Translations under genes and position numbers: made by a program
Shown: piece after piece, positions 45,705 through 56,400 of the stretch
Layout of the letters: the number at the start of each line of letters is the position of its first letter
Position numbering within the stretch: position 1 is the stretch's first letter
Assembly (NCBI GenBank): GCA_002340355.1
Contig: DDLX01000028.1
Span: 372,001-436,000, forward strand
From: Cytophagales bacterium UBA2561
GTDB lineage: Bacteria > Bacteroidota > Bacteroidia > Cytophagales > Thermoflexibacteraceae
Reading direction: 5' to 3'
DNA: 64,000 nucleotides
The notes under the pieces: generated by a model
The model's database searches: none
What the model was told of the DNA's origin: nothing
Seen by the model: only the letters and a program-made list of their open reading frames with translations

Positions 45705-46283
45705 CTATTTATTCGCAGCGAAACTTATTGCGTCCTCACTCCATTTCGTAGAATTTTTTATGGCATCAAACACATCTTCAGGTCTATCTATAAATTGCCA
45801 CATTTCTAAATGTTTTTCATTCATAAAATTTTGGTCTACACACCTTTCTAACATTTCTTTCAGAGGATTATAAAATCCATTCGTATTCAAAATTATTATT
45901 GGTTTGGTAAATTGTCCTAGTCGCTTTAAGGTGATTGCTTCTAATAATTCTTCTAGTGTACCGCTTCCGCCAGGCAGGGCTACCAATCCATCTACTCCTT
46001 CTAAAAGTTTGGCTTTTCGTTCGTGCATTGTTTCAGTCAGCTCAAAATCAGTTACTTTTTTATGTCCCCACTCTACCTCATCCATAAACTTGGGCATAAT
46101 TCCTTTTATTTTCCCTCCATTTTCTAGTATAGTATCAGCCAATTTTCCCATAAGCCCAACTGCTCCCCCTCCATAGATAACTTCGATTTTATTATCTATA
46201 AAAGAGACTGCTAACTTTTCAGTTGCCTTAAAGTACGACTCATCAATTGTTGCACTTGAAGCACAATAAACGCATATTTTCAT
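45705..46283 (-). CDS. LOG-family phosphoribohydrolase
   Basis: 192 residues, TIGR00730/LOG type. The Rossmann start MKICVYCASS, YGGGAVGLMGKLAD and the catalytic PGGSGTLEELLEAI motif are intact. Family members release free cytokinin-type bases or cleave AMP-like nucleotides; activity should be checked, as the LOG annotation covers both. Separate from the AraC operon by a 146-bp gap. Confidence 0.92.
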   Translation of the reverse strand: MKICVYCASSATIDESYFKATEKLAVSFIDNKIEVIYGGGAVGLMGKLADTILENGGKIKGIMPKFMDEVEWGHKKVTDFELTETMHERKAKLLEGVDGLVALPGGSGTLEELLEAITLKRLGQFTKPIIILNTNGFYNPLKEMLERCVDQNFMNEKHLEMWQFIDRPEDVFDAIKNSTKWSEDAISFAANK

Positions 46284-46453
46284 ATTCGTATTTTTTTACT
46301 TATCATTAATTCCCAAATATACAGTACTTGTTTATTCTTGAATTATAAAGTACAAATCAAAAAATTAATTTTGTATTTTTTTAAGATATCCACACTTAGA
46401 AAATAGTACTTATTAATGAATATTTACGGTAAATTTTACGTTCCTTAACATCA

Positions 46454-46492
46454 TAAACCCGTCAGGCAAACACGTGAGGATTTAGGGGTTTA
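46454..46492. terminator. Hairpin downstream of the lipoprotein gene
   Basis: TAAACCC pairs with GGGTTTA around a 25-nt loop, 30 bp after the minus-strand lipoprotein stop. The core CCC...GGG resembles other hairpins of the window. Weak evidence for termination. Confidence 0.4.
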
Positions 46493-46521
46493 TTTCACTA
46501 TTGTTGTAATGCAATTTTAAT

Positions 46522-47373
46522 TTAACGTCTGTAAGTACCATCAGGCAAAACTGTTGGCATTTTATAAGTTGGATTTGTCAACAATGAAAATATTGCCGTA
46601 TCTGTATCCTGAACTTTCTGTTTTGTATTTAATTTCCATTCGTTACCAATTTCATCCAATCGGTTCTCCTGCGCTCCTAACATTGAAGTTAATGCCCAAT
46701 ATAGATATTCAATCGTTTGACAGGAAGCATAGTCACAGGTAGTATCATCATAAGTATACCAAGCATTTGTGGGATATTGATTGGGAATATCCATGAATTG
46801 TCCACCTCTTGCCATATCCATTGCATTAGCTAACTCAGAACCAACATTTTGACCAAAGGCTTGAGGATAGGCTTTAGAATGCCCTGCACCATTAATAATA
46901 TGAAGTACCTCTTCCAAACTAGCATCAAATTCACCTGTTCTTCCATTAGATACAAATTCTGGATGTGTTTCATCATTTCCTAAATCTTGTCCTTCTCTTC
47001 CGCTTGGAGGCTCAATATCAAGGTCATTTTCATTTTTCCACATCACCATAAATGCCTTGTTCTCGAGCATCTTATCTAATACAAGTTGGTTATCTACTGT
47101 CCCATCTTCATCATTATCAAGATATTGAGCCATCACATTGGCAGCATGTAACAATTTAGTATCTTCTACTCCTGATACAGCATAAATATCAATCCCAAAA
47201 ACAACCACCTTTCGATTAAAACTTGAAAATCCCTCATCAGAATGGGTAACTATCGTAAAATTTGGGTCATTTCCAGAAGAAATTGCTGATGGATTTGTTT
47301 CATCATCTTTTTTACATGAACTAAAAGTAATGATTACTCCTATTACTAAAGCTTTCCAATTATTGATTGTCAT
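46522..47373 (-). CDS. Hypothetical lipoprotein with an EF-hand-like loop
   Basis: 283 residues. Lipobox FSSC (Cys20) follows a short hydrophobic stretch. The mature protein carries LDNDEDGTVDN, which reads as a DxDxDG calcium loop of EF-hand/dockerin type, then a region with EEVLHIINGAGHSKAYPQAFG (split motif: E, H and H possibly metal-binding), and a Cys pair in TTCDYASCQT. No family recognised. Perhaps a calcium-stabilised surface hydrolase; this is a guess from the motif, as no HExxH is present. Confidence 0.6.
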   Translation of the reverse strand: MTINNWKALVIGVIITFSSCKKDDETNPSAISSGNDPNFTIVTHSDEGFSSFNRKVVVFGIDIYAVSGVEDTKLLHAANVMAQYLDNDEDGTVDNQLVLDKMLENKAFMVMWKNENDLDIEPPSGREGQDLGNDETHPEFVSNGRTGEFDASLEEVLHIINGAGHSKAYPQAFGQNVGSELANAMDMARGGQFMDIPNQYPTNAWYTYDDTTCDYASCQTIEYLYWALTSMLGAQENRLDEIGNEWKLNTKQKVQDTDTAIFSLLTNPTYKMPTVLPDGTYRR

Positions 47374-47759
47374 ACTCTATATATTTAGTGTTTCCTCTTG
47401 CTTAACTTGTATCTTCTATATTATGGTTGCCTGTGAAATCTAAAATATGCCTATTGTGAACATATTATTTTTATTATAACTTTTATATATCTGTATTAAT
47501 CGAAATACTTAATAATAATATTTATCATGTAAAGTTATATTCAAAAGTTAATTCTAAAATTTTTTATACTCCTTTTTAGAAAATAGATATAGAAAATTTA
47601 TTATATATCCCTCAAAAAAGACCCACTTTTTTTAAAATATTATTATTTTTGGTTTTTCTAAGTTCTAATTCCAACTATTATTCATCATTTCAGGTTATCT
47701 TTCGGTATTTAAAGGTTATTTTTCTATGATATCTACCAATCATTAAGCAAAGTTTACTT
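47374..47759. other. Divergent AT-rich intergenic region, no gene seen
   Basis: 386 bp of very AT-rich DNA between divergent genes (minus lipoprotein and plus transglutaminase). It should contain both promoters. No ORF or strong hairpin seen. Confidence 0.5.
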
Positions 47760-48614
47760 ATGGAATATATTGTCGAGTACAGTACTGAAAATAAATACGA
47801 AAATGAGGTTAGAAAAGGACACTTTGAACTCATGGTCAAGCCTTGTATTTCTCGCTATCAAACTCTAAGAAAAATTGATTTTCAGCATAATCTGTGTGGT
47901 ACAGCTTATTATGGTAAAACTCGGTTTAATTTCGAAAGTCTGCACATTCATACTGAAAATCGTTTTCAACAATTTCGTTTTCAACTACAAGCTAAAGTAG
48001 AGAAATCTACTCCTAATTTTTTGTTGGATTCACAACAGTCACCCGATACTGAAAAGGCAATATTAGAAGATAAATGTTTTCAGATTGAACAAGCTCCCTT
48101 TTATCGTAATTCAAATCTGACTCAGTTATCTAACAAGCATATTCCGTCCAGTTGGTTGAAGAAAGACCATGAAAAGGTAGGTATTTATTTAAGCAAATTA
48201 AATCAAGAAATTCGCCAACATCTCGCTTATCAAACAGGAGTAACTACTCCTCATACCACTGCCCAAGAAGTATTACAAAAAGGAGTAGGAGTTTGTCAGG
48301 ATTTTAGCCATGTAATGTTAGGCGTTTTACGTCTTCAAAATATTCCTGCTCGTTATGTTTCAGGATATTTAAACTCAAACTCAGAAACCATACAAGCTCA
48401 GTTACACGCTTGGGTAGAGGTTTATATTCCTTTTCTGGGCTGGAAGGGATTTGACCCTACTAATCAATTGTTAGAAGACGAAAATTATATTAAAATTGCA
48501 CATGGAAAAGATTACTCCGATTGCCAACCTATCAAAGGTATCCTTCAAACGAATGGTACCAACGAAACCCAATATCATATTAAAGTGACAGCCTACCCCA
48601 ATCAAGAGCAATAA
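47760..48614 (+). CDS. Transglutaminase-like cysteine protease/amidase
   Basis: 284 residues. An N-terminal strand-rich domain typical of bacterial transglutaminase-like proteins (about 1-110) precedes the catalytic core: Cys179 in GVGVCQDFSHVM, His217 in QLHAWVEVY and Asp232 in GFDPTN, a complete triad. The protein has no signal peptide, so it is cytoplasmic. The Anbu gene starts 70 bp downstream; transglutaminase-like genes, Anbu, alpha-E and ATP-grasp genes form a known gene association of unclear biochemical role. Confidence 0.88.
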   Translation: MEYIVEYSTENKYENEVRKGHFELMVKPCISRYQTLRKIDFQHNLCGTAYYGKTRFNFESLHIHTENRFQQFRFQLQAKVEKSTPNFLLDSQQSPDTEKAILEDKCFQIEQAPFYRNSNLTQLSNKHIPSSWLKKDHEKVGIYLSKLNQEIRQHLAYQTGVTTPHTTAQEVLQKGVGVCQDFSHVMLGVLRLQNIPARYVSGYLNSNSETIQAQLHAWVEVYIPFLGWKGFDPTNQLLEDENYIKIAHGKDYSDCQPIKGILQTNGTNETQYHIKVTAYPNQEQ

Positions 48615-48684
48615 TAATTTGTAATTTAGCATCCTATTTTAGATATATTCTCTTTATACATATTTTTCATAGTCTCATTACAAA

Positions 48685-49530
48685 ATGACGTATTGTTTAG
48701 GAATTAAAGTCCGCTCAGGTTTAGTAGCTATTGCAGATACTCGTATTACTTCGGGGTCGGAAACCACTACTTCCAAAAAAGTATCCGTTCATCAAAAAGG
48801 ACGAAATAGCTTATTTTTGATGACTTCAGGGTTGCGTTCTATTCGAGATAAAGCCGTTACCTACTTCGAGGAAGTCATGGAAGCCGAGCATTTTGAGTTC
48901 GATAAAATGTACAAGGCAGTCAATTTATTTGGTGAACAACTACGGCGTGTAGCCCATGAGGATAAAAGTTATCTGAATGCTTCGGGCTTATTTTTCAACC
49001 TCAATGCGATTGTAGGGGGGCAATTGGAAAATGACAAGGAACATAAATTATTTTTATTATATCCAGAAGGAAACTGGATTGAGATTGGAGAGGAAGGCTC
49101 TCCCTTTACGATTATTGGAAATTCGGGATATGGTAAGCCAATTTTGCACCGTACCTTGAATTACGAATCGAATTTACGATATGCCTTTAAGTCAGGTTTT
49201 CTATCTTTTGATTCAACTCGTGTTAGTGCTAATGATGTCGGTTATCCGATTGATGTAGTTATTTATAAAAACAATTCTTATGAACTAATAGAACGGCGTT
49301 TTGATTTGCAAGATACAGGGGATATTATTCCGATGTGGGCTAAAAAATTACAAGAAAGTATGAAAGAAATGCCTGAAGATTGGATGGAATCCTTTATTCA
49401 AGATGCAGGATTAGGTGAGCCAACTCAGACTCCGTTACCTCCTATGGATAACAATCATTTTGTTCCAAGTCCACAACCACCTTTTGACCCTAATAATCAA
49501 AATATGCCCCCTCAAAACATGAATTTTTAA
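48685..49530 (+). CDS. Anbu-type bacterial proteasome homologue
   Basis: 281 residues. The start MTYCLGIKVRSGLVAIADTR is diagnostic of Anbu (ancestral beta subunit): after Met removal the Thr2 would be the N-terminal nucleophile. The Ntn-hydrolase fold continues with FLMTSGLRSIRDKAVTYF and IIGNSGYGKPILHRTL. The last ~40 residues are Pro/Asn-rich (EPTQTPLPPMDNNH, QPPFDPNNQNMPPQN), an unusual disordered tail compared with typical ~245-residue Anbu proteins. Anbu oligomers form open helical rings; the substrate is unknown. Confidence 0.88.
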   Translation: MTYCLGIKVRSGLVAIADTRITSGSETTTSKKVSVHQKGRNSLFLMTSGLRSIRDKAVTYFEEVMEAEHFEFDKMYKAVNLFGEQLRRVAHEDKSYLNASGLFFNLNAIVGGQLENDKEHKLFLLYPEGNWIEIGEEGSPFTIIGNSGYGKPILHRTLNYESNLRYAFKSGFLSFDSTRVSANDVGYPIDVVIYKNNSYELIERRFDLQDTGDIIPMWAKKLQESMKEMPEDWMESFIQDAGLGEPTQTPLPPMDNNHFVPSPQPPFDPNNQNMPPQNMNF

Positions 49531-49534
49531 AGCC

Positions 49535-49575
49535 AAAAAGCCTCATCAAATTTGTGAATTTGATAAGGCTTTTTT
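49535..49575. terminator. Bidirectional terminator between anbu and sod
   Basis: AAAAAGCCTCATCAAATT pairs with AATTTGATAAGGCTTTTT with one mismatch around GTGA-like loop bases and T/A runs on both sides, between convergent genes. Confidence 0.85.
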
Positions 49576-49594
49576 CAATAAAATAACTCTGACC

Positions 49595-50191
49595 TTACTT
49601 TGCTTGAGCATATAATTCAGCTACTTTTTCCCAATTAATAATATTGAAAAAAGCTGAAATATAATCAGGACGACGGTTTTGATAATTTAAGTAATAAGCG
49701 TGTTCCCAAACATCCAAGGCAAGGATTGGCGTTCCTTCACATCCAACTCCTTTCATGAGCGGATTGTCTTGGTTAGCTGTAGAACAAACTTCCAAACGTC
49801 CATCTTTGACACATAACCAAGCCCAACCAGAACCAAATCGAGTAGCAGCGGCATCGCTAAATTTCGTTTTGAATTCAGCAAAAGAACCAAATGCCGAATC
49901 AATAGCTTCAGCCAGTTCACCTGTAGGCTCACCACCTGTAGGCGACAAAATAGTCCAAAATAAGCAGTGATTATAAAAACCTCCTCCATTGTTCTGGACG
50001 GCAGGCGATAAATCTCCGCTTAAAATTTCTTCAATGGTTTTATCAGCTAAATCAGTGCCTTCAATAGCCGCATTTAATTTGGCAGTATACCCTGCATGAT
50101 GTTTTGAGTGATGAATTTCCATCGTAAGCGCATCAAAATGAGGTTCGAGTGCATCATACGCATACGGTAATTTCGGTAATTCAAAAGCCAT
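49595..50191 (-). CDS. sod: Iron/manganese superoxide dismutase
   Basis: 198 residues from the ATG at 50191 (MAFELPKLPYAYDALEPHFD is the normal start; the longer frame to 50254 adds non-homologous residues). The four metal ligands are His27 (IHHSKHH), His75 (YNHCLFW), Asp160 and His164 (DVWEHAYYLNY). It converts superoxide to peroxide and oxygen in the cytoplasm. The metal cannot be decided by eye: NGGGFYNH and NQDNPL allow either. Confidence 0.96.
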   Translation of the reverse strand: MAFELPKLPYAYDALEPHFDALTMEIHHSKHHAGYTAKLNAAIEGTDLADKTIEEILSGDLSPAVQNNGGGFYNHCLFWTILSPTGGEPTGELAEAIDSAFGSFAEFKTKFSDAAATRFGSGWAWLCVKDGRLEVCSTANQDNPLMKGVGCEGTPILALDVWEHAYYLNYQNRRPDYISAFFNIINWEKVAELYAQAK

Positions 50192-50475
50192 AAAATTGAT
50201 TGTTAAGCGTTTATGAAATTCGTTTACAATTAATCTAATTCCAAGTAGAATCAATGGTCAAACGCTCAAAAGCGGGATTTTGTTTTATTTTTATTGTATT
50301 CCCTTTTCATATTTTCCTCAATTTTTATTTACCGAGTATCAAAAGCTATTAACGGTATAAAATAAGCCATTCACCGAATGTAAGGATTCTAAGGGATATT
50401 TTTTCTGAAAATGATGTTATATTTAATATTCTCTCATACAAATAATCAGAATTTATCTAACAAACCGTAAAGTTT

Positions 50476-50598
50476 ATGCTTTTTAGTAGTTTATTTAGAA
50501 ATAAAGGAAGGTCAGATACACGAGGCATTTTTTTAGCATTTGTTGTCTTATTAATTACTATTATAAATTTAATGAATGCTATTGCTATCCTTTGGTGA
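50476..50598 (+). CDS. Possible 40-aa membrane peptide
   Basis: An ATG-started 40-residue ORF with a charged start (FRNKGRSDTRG) followed by one hydrophobic helix (IFLAFVVLLITIINLMNAIA). The composition is typical of small single-pass proteins, but such ORFs also arise by chance in AT-rich DNA. No family recognised. Confidence 0.3.
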   Translation: MLFSSLFRNKGRSDTRGIFLAFVVLLITIINLMNAIAILW

Positions 50599-50719
50599 GG
50601 ATGTAAGCCTTCATGGTATTGCAAAAGGTAAAGCAGTTTATAACTAAAATGTACCTAAATATAACTTTGTATGTTGTCCTTATACTTTAGTTAAAAATCA
50701 ATTTATACTTTCATGGAGA

Positions 50720-50747
50720 CTTACCAAAATTTTTAATGTTTGGTAAG
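50720..50747 (-). terminator. Hairpin downstream of the SBBP-repeat gene
   Basis: Perfect 9-bp arms CTTACCAAA/TTTGGTAAG around a 10-nt A/T-rich loop; outer bases TTTCAT/ATGAAA extend it. It lies 61 bp after the minus-strand SBBP gene stop. Confidence 0.7.
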
Positions 50748-50807
50748 CCTTTATGAAAATGAATTCCATTTTATTTATTTTATAGATTCTTCTTCTGATC
50801 GACACTT

Positions 50808-53105
50808 CTAACGTATCAAAGTCATTTTTCCTGTTTTCACTAAACTACCTCCTAGAATCCGATAAAAATAGACTCCATTTGGCAAATTTTGAGCTTCAAA
50901 AACAAATTGATTTTTACCTAATGAAAAAGTATCCTGAGTCGAATAAACTAATTGTCCATCAGCTCGGAAAACTTTCAATTGAACTAGAGAAGGCTTAGCC
51001 AATACAAACGGAATTTGCGTATGTTTTGAGAAAGGATTAGGATAATTAATGACTTTGTGTTTTTCAATACTTTCTTCTTCAGTCGCTGTAGTTGAAACTC
51101 GAATTTCGATGACTCGAACCTGCTCACAAGCCCCGTCACTAATTACGACTTGAGTTCTGAAAACTCCCAGTGTAGGTGACACAAATTTAGGATTAGCAAT
51201 ATGCGAATTATCTACAAAACTAACTGGAGTCCAACTATAAGTATAATTTCCAGAACCACCACGAGCAATAGGATTTTCACCCAATGTAATCACTTCATTC
51301 GGGAAAGCATAAATGGGCGATTTTCCGACATCAACTTGTAAATCACTAATTTTAACGGGAAAAATGGTAGTCGTATCACCTGTTTCCTCTCCCTCACATC
51401 GTACAATTGCTCGAAAATACATATCTCGACTAAGGTTTGCATACGTTGTTGTATTTCGAGAGGTTTCTTCCCCAAAACTTTTAAAATTTATACTATCCAA
51501 GGATTCCTGAAATAAATAAGTAATTCCTTCTTTAGGAGTACCTTCTACCCAAATTCTCGCTGCTTGGGATAAACAAGTTACTGAATCTCCTAAAGTTTCA
51601 GGTTTTTCGCCCGTATTAGTACAATTTGCAGGACGAAATAAATTACCAAAAGCATCATACTTAACAACAAAAGCATCACTATTCCCTTGACTTTGAATAG
51701 TTTGAATATCAGACGAAGGATCAAAATCAGTTGTTCCTGCAAATTTTCCTGCCCACAATATATTTTGTCCTGTTGATGTACTTACGTCAAATCCTCCAAC
51801 TTCTACTCCGTCAATATCCGAAGTCACTGATCGACTATACATCACTTGTCCATTCGAATTGAGTTTGGCTAAATAGCCACCATAAGCAGGGGACTCTAAT
51901 AAATTTCCACCAATCCCCACTCTTGTCGACTGGTAAAACTGTCCTGTTGCCAAAACATTATTTTCAGCATCTGCATAAATGCCATGTCCCAAATCTTCAT
52001 TTGTTCCACCAACACCAATTGCCCAATCATAGGCTAGGTTGGGTGTAAATTGAACAATAAAAGCATCAGATTGCCCCTGACTACTCAGAAGTATATTTTG
52101 ATTATCCGTACCAAAATTGATCTGATTTTGAAAACTTCCTGTTAAAACTATATTTCCTGAAGTAGTAATGTGTAAGGGATTAACCCCAAGCCGAATTCCT
52201 TCTGTTTTTCCCTCAATACGGGCAGCTTGTCGAGTAAAAATACCATTCGAATTATATCGCGCAATGTATATTGATCTATCTTGCCCTGAAGCACTCCGAG
52301 GTACTGACCCAAGAAGATTAAAATCAATTGTTCCGATAAATGTTCCTGCGACATAAATAGCATCATTCTGTCCAATGGCTATTCCCATTGCTGAGTTGGG
52401 TAAAATATCCATACCATCTGATTTTGAGCCTATTGATAACGCCCATTCTACTTCACCTTCAGTATTATACTTGATAAAAAAGCCGTCATTTTCACCTTTG
52501 GCTCGCATCGTAATAGGAAAGCCGCCCGCTTCGAAAGTGATGTTATTTTGGAAAACTCCTGTTACATAGATATTTCCGTGATTGTCCAGTGCTATATCAA
52601 AAATTTCTTCGTTACCTGATGTGCCAAATGTCCGAACCCAAATAGGATTTCCAAGCGAGTCATATTTAGCAAAAAAGGCATCTTTTTGTCCATTACTTGA
52701 GTGGTTCAAGGAGGTAGAACGAGGATCAAAATCAGTCGTTTCTTCAAAACTTCCACCAACATAAATAAAACCTTGAGCATCGGTTTCGAGTGTTCGTAAG
52801 GTATCATTTCCTGTACCACCAATCTGTAAGACGTTTCGATATTCTTGCCGTTCATTATATCGAGCAATAAAAATATCAGTTTTGCCCCGACTTGCCCGTA
52901 AATCTTTTGTGTTACTGGGCTGAAAATCAACGGTATCAGAGAAAACCCCTCCGATATAAATCATCCCTCGACTATCCGAACGAATAACACTTGCTCCATC
53001 AGTACCTGTTCCACCAACTCCCCTTACGAATTGGGCTTGTAGAGGATTTTGGACAAATCCAAGGATACAAAAAACACAGAATAATCTCCAAATATTAGCC
53101 TTCAT
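50808..53105 (-). CDS. SBBP-repeat beta-propeller protein with a T9SS sorting domain
   Basis: 765 residues. Signal peptide LFCVFCILGFVQNPLQAQ, then about eight repeats of the SBBP type (GGTGTDGASVIRSDSRGMIY, GNDTLRTLETDAQGFIYVGG, GSGTDFDPSS-like segments) forming a propeller, a PKD/Ig-like region (NYTYSWTPVSF) and a C-terminal T9SS type A domain with YPNPFSKHTQIPF, LKVFRADGQ and NGVYFYRIL. It is exported by the type IX system and is a likely substrate of PorU/PorV. No catalytic motif seen; ligand unknown. Confidence 0.88.
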   Translation of the reverse strand: MKANIWRLFCVFCILGFVQNPLQAQFVRGVGGTGTDGASVIRSDSRGMIYIGGVFSDTVDFQPSNTKDLRASRGKTDIFIARYNERQEYRNVLQIGGTGNDTLRTLETDAQGFIYVGGSFEETTDFDPRSTSLNHSSNGQKDAFFAKYDSLGNPIWVRTFGTSGNEEIFDIALDNHGNIYVTGVFQNNITFEAGGFPITMRAKGENDGFFIKYNTEGEVEWALSIGSKSDGMDILPNSAMGIAIGQNDAIYVAGTFIGTIDFNLLGSVPRSASGQDRSIYIARYNSNGIFTRQAARIEGKTEGIRLGVNPLHITTSGNIVLTGSFQNQINFGTDNQNILLSSQGQSDAFIVQFTPNLAYDWAIGVGGTNEDLGHGIYADAENNVLATGQFYQSTRVGIGGNLLESPAYGGYLAKLNSNGQVMYSRSVTSDIDGVEVGGFDVSTSTGQNILWAGKFAGTTDFDPSSDIQTIQSQGNSDAFVVKYDAFGNLFRPANCTNTGEKPETLGDSVTCLSQAARIWVEGTPKEGITYLFQESLDSINFKSFGEETSRNTTTYANLSRDMYFRAIVRCEGEETGDTTTIFPVKISDLQVDVGKSPIYAFPNEVITLGENPIARGGSGNYTYSWTPVSFVDNSHIANPKFVSPTLGVFRTQVVISDGACEQVRVIEIRVSTTATEEESIEKHKVINYPNPFSKHTQIPFVLAKPSLVQLKVFRADGQLVYSTQDTFSLGKNQFVFEAQNLPNGVYFYRILGGSLVKTGKMTLIR

Positions 53106-53418
53106 GTTTTCCCTTTTTCATGTGCTTCACAAACATTAAAACGCACAAAAATACAGGACAGGGCTTTTAATTCCTAATTCTGGTTTTTATCAAACTTGAG
53201 CAGTGAACTAAAGAATACCCACAATTTCAATTCAAGTTGTGCTTTTTTCTGATTTATCTCTCAAATTTCTCTTTCATGAAAAATTTGAATTAAATAAAAA
53301 ATCAGGAAATAGAAAAAGTAGAGGAATAGATGATCAGATATATTAATTTAAAGCAAAATTTCAAAAATTACAGCTTTGTTGACCAATTAGTCCAATCGAA
53401 AAAGAGTTGAATATTTAA
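53106..53418. other. Intergenic stretch, no gene seen
   Basis: 313 bp between two minus-strand genes. No ORF and no strong hairpin recognised; it should hold the promoter of the SBBP-repeat gene and the end of the large signalling gene. Confidence 0.5.
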
Positions 53419-56400
53419 TTAAACTCGAAATCCAATCACTAATACATCATCAATTTGACGATAACCATTTATCCAATTCGTAAAGTGATTCTCTAAGATT
53501 TGTTTTTGTTGGGTAAGAGATTGTTCAGAAATATCTAATAATAATTTTTTGAAACGTTTCTTCATCAATTTTTTCCCTTCTTTTCCTCCAAATTGGTCTT
53601 GATAACCATCTGAAAAAATATAATATGTGGCTTCTTTATCCAAAGGAATACGATGTTTGGTAAATTTCCGTTCTAGTTGTTCCATTTTACGAACACTTCC
53701 TACAGGAAATCTATCTCCTTGAATCTCTATAAGTTCGCCATTTTTGCTCCAAACCAAAGGATTTTTAGCTCCTGCAAATTCAAGGATTTGTTTTTCATAA
53801 TCAATGACACACAATGCCATATCCATTCCATCCCGATTTGAGGTTTCGGATTGTTTCAGGGACTTGGTGACCTCCCGATGTAATCGGCTTAAAATTTCAT
53901 TTGCCTCCGTAATATTCAATAAATTCACAATTTCATTCAAGGAATCATTCCCAATTAAAGACATGAAAGCACCGGGTACTCCATGTCCTGTACAATCAAT
54001 GGCTGAAATAATGACTTTATTGTTTTTTTCAGAAAACCAATAAAAATCCCCCGAAACAATATCGCGTGGGCGGAAAAATACGAAAGCCTCTTCAAATGCT
54101 TTTTCAACCTTTGATAATTGCGGTAACATGGCTTCCTGAATCCGCTTGGCATAATTAATACTAGCGGTAACATCTTTATTTTTTTTATCCAATTCTTTAT
54201 TAGCCCCATCTAATTTATCGTTTGTGGCTTGCAATTTCAAGGCTTGAATTGCCATCCGTTTATTTTTATGATCAAGCTCAGCAGTACGTTCTTTGACTTT
54301 TTCCTCAAGATTTTCGTAAAGTGTCGCATTTTGAATTGAAATCAAAATTTGAGATGAAAGAATTTTAAGTACTTGTAATCTATCCGATGTAAACGCCCCC
54401 GTAATCAAACGATTTTCGAGGTATAAAATTCCTCCTATTTTTCCTTGGTTAAAAAGTGGCATACAGAGTACTGATTTTGGTTTCATTTTGCGAACATACT
54501 GTAAGCCTGTGAATGCCCCTCGATTTGATATATCATTGAGTAACAGTCGTTTTTTTGTCCGAATAACATAATTTACAATTTCACTTGAGAGTAAAGGAGT
54601 ACTGGTATAGCCATCCACATCATCTACAGGAATAGACTGTAAAACGTTAGTTTGAGTATCATCCGTAGAGGCTTCGGCTTCAATCATCCATCTTTTATTT
54701 CGTGGCAAAACCAATAATCCTCGTTGTGCACCAGCATTCTCAATAATAATCCGAATCACTTTCTCAAGGGCTTTTGATAGAACAATTTCACCAGCCAAAG
54801 CTTGAGAGGCTTTGATAATACTGAATAAATCCAATGAACCCGCTCCCAAACTACTACTTTCATACGCATTTTCTTCGAAGTCTTCTCGTGAACGGCTTGT
54901 CGCTTTCTGGAGATATTGCGAATAATTTTCTTCTAGATTATTTACCTTATGAACTGCTCCCCACATTTGATATTCAAAATGAGCATTCTTGAGATAAATT
55001 GAAGCAAATTTGGTTTTGTTTTTAGACATCCAAAACTTAGAAGTCAGTTCATTAGCCAAAGCATTAATCTGCGCATATTCATTCTCTTCGGCAGAGGTGA
55101 TGGCTTTATCATAAAAATTCATAGCTTCCTCTGTTTTGTCCAAAATACGGGCTTGTTCTGCCTTCACTAAGTAGAATCGGGCGGCAAAATTTTCAGGAGC
55201 ATGATATGACCAAAACTTTAATTTTTCAAGATTTCTTGCTAGTTCATCTAGAAACTCCTCTTGTTGAGATGGTGCAATTTCATAATATAATGCTGTCAAA
55301 ATCAGTGATTTATAAAAATATAATTCTACTGTCAGAAACATCCCATTCATCATACCAATCAATTTTTCAGCTTGACAAATATACCGAAATGCAGTACCAT
55401 AGTCGCCATATAAATACAGCACCATTGCCCTAAGTAACTGGTAATAGCCGACCGAACTTAGGCTGTAACTATTTTGGGCTTTCTCTAAAAACTGAGCTTC
55501 ATCTATTTCAGGAGTAGCAAATGTGAAACGCTGTTTGGTTTTTCCTGTTAAATTTTGAACAATCAGATCAAATGTTCGCACTCCATCTGCAATCCAGTTA
55601 TGATTATGTTGGGTTGATAGTTCTAAAATCTTTGGGATACTAACCAAAATTTTATTTAGATTTGTTCCCTGAAAAAACTGCCGAATAAGCTTAAATAACC
55701 GAATATAAGCCACATACGGCATCGTATTAGCTACAATAGCTGCTTCTTGAGCCTTATCATTAATAAACTTGCTCAATTTTAAATGTTCGTTCCAAGGGCT
55801 GACAAAATTTGCCATCAGATGATAATTCGAGCAAATCATAAACTGATTTTCGTAATGATCACTAAGTTTACAACTCAATTTGGCAAATTGATAACCTTGT
55901 TTCATTTCCTTGAAATACGAACAAAGTATCATCCCATAATTGCCATAGGCTCCTGATGCTAAAGATGAATTTCCATACTCCAGTGTAGTTTGTACGGCTT
56001 CTAATGTCCAATAAACGTGTAGATCATTATATCCTAATAAATAGCTGACATGCAAGGAATTAATCAGTATTTTTAAGCGGATTTTCTGAATAGTATTGGT
56101 CAGAGGAGCTAAATTTGCCAATGATTCTATTGTATGACTTTCGAATAAGGTATCTAATTTTTGCTTTTTCTCCTCAAATAGTTGGGCAAAATTTTCTTGA
56201 GGTATTTCATCTCCTATTTCTAATAAAGCTTCCTTACCTACTTCTATTGCCTTCGAATATTTACCTCTTCGGACATATTGTAATAATAAAATATAATAGG
56301 TTTCTGCTTTTTCGGCAGGTGTATCCACTCGTTTAATGATCTCTGCGATTTCTACTTCAAAATCTTGATAATTTCCAATTAAATACGTAGTAGTTGCATG

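Larger units (their letters stand above)
50255..50807. other. Intergenic region with a hairpin and a doubtful 40-codon ORF
   Basis: About 550 bp. It contains the small ORF at 50476-50598 and a strong hairpin at 50720-50747, close to the end of the SBBP-repeat gene. The sod promoter should lie in the first part. Confidence 0.55.
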
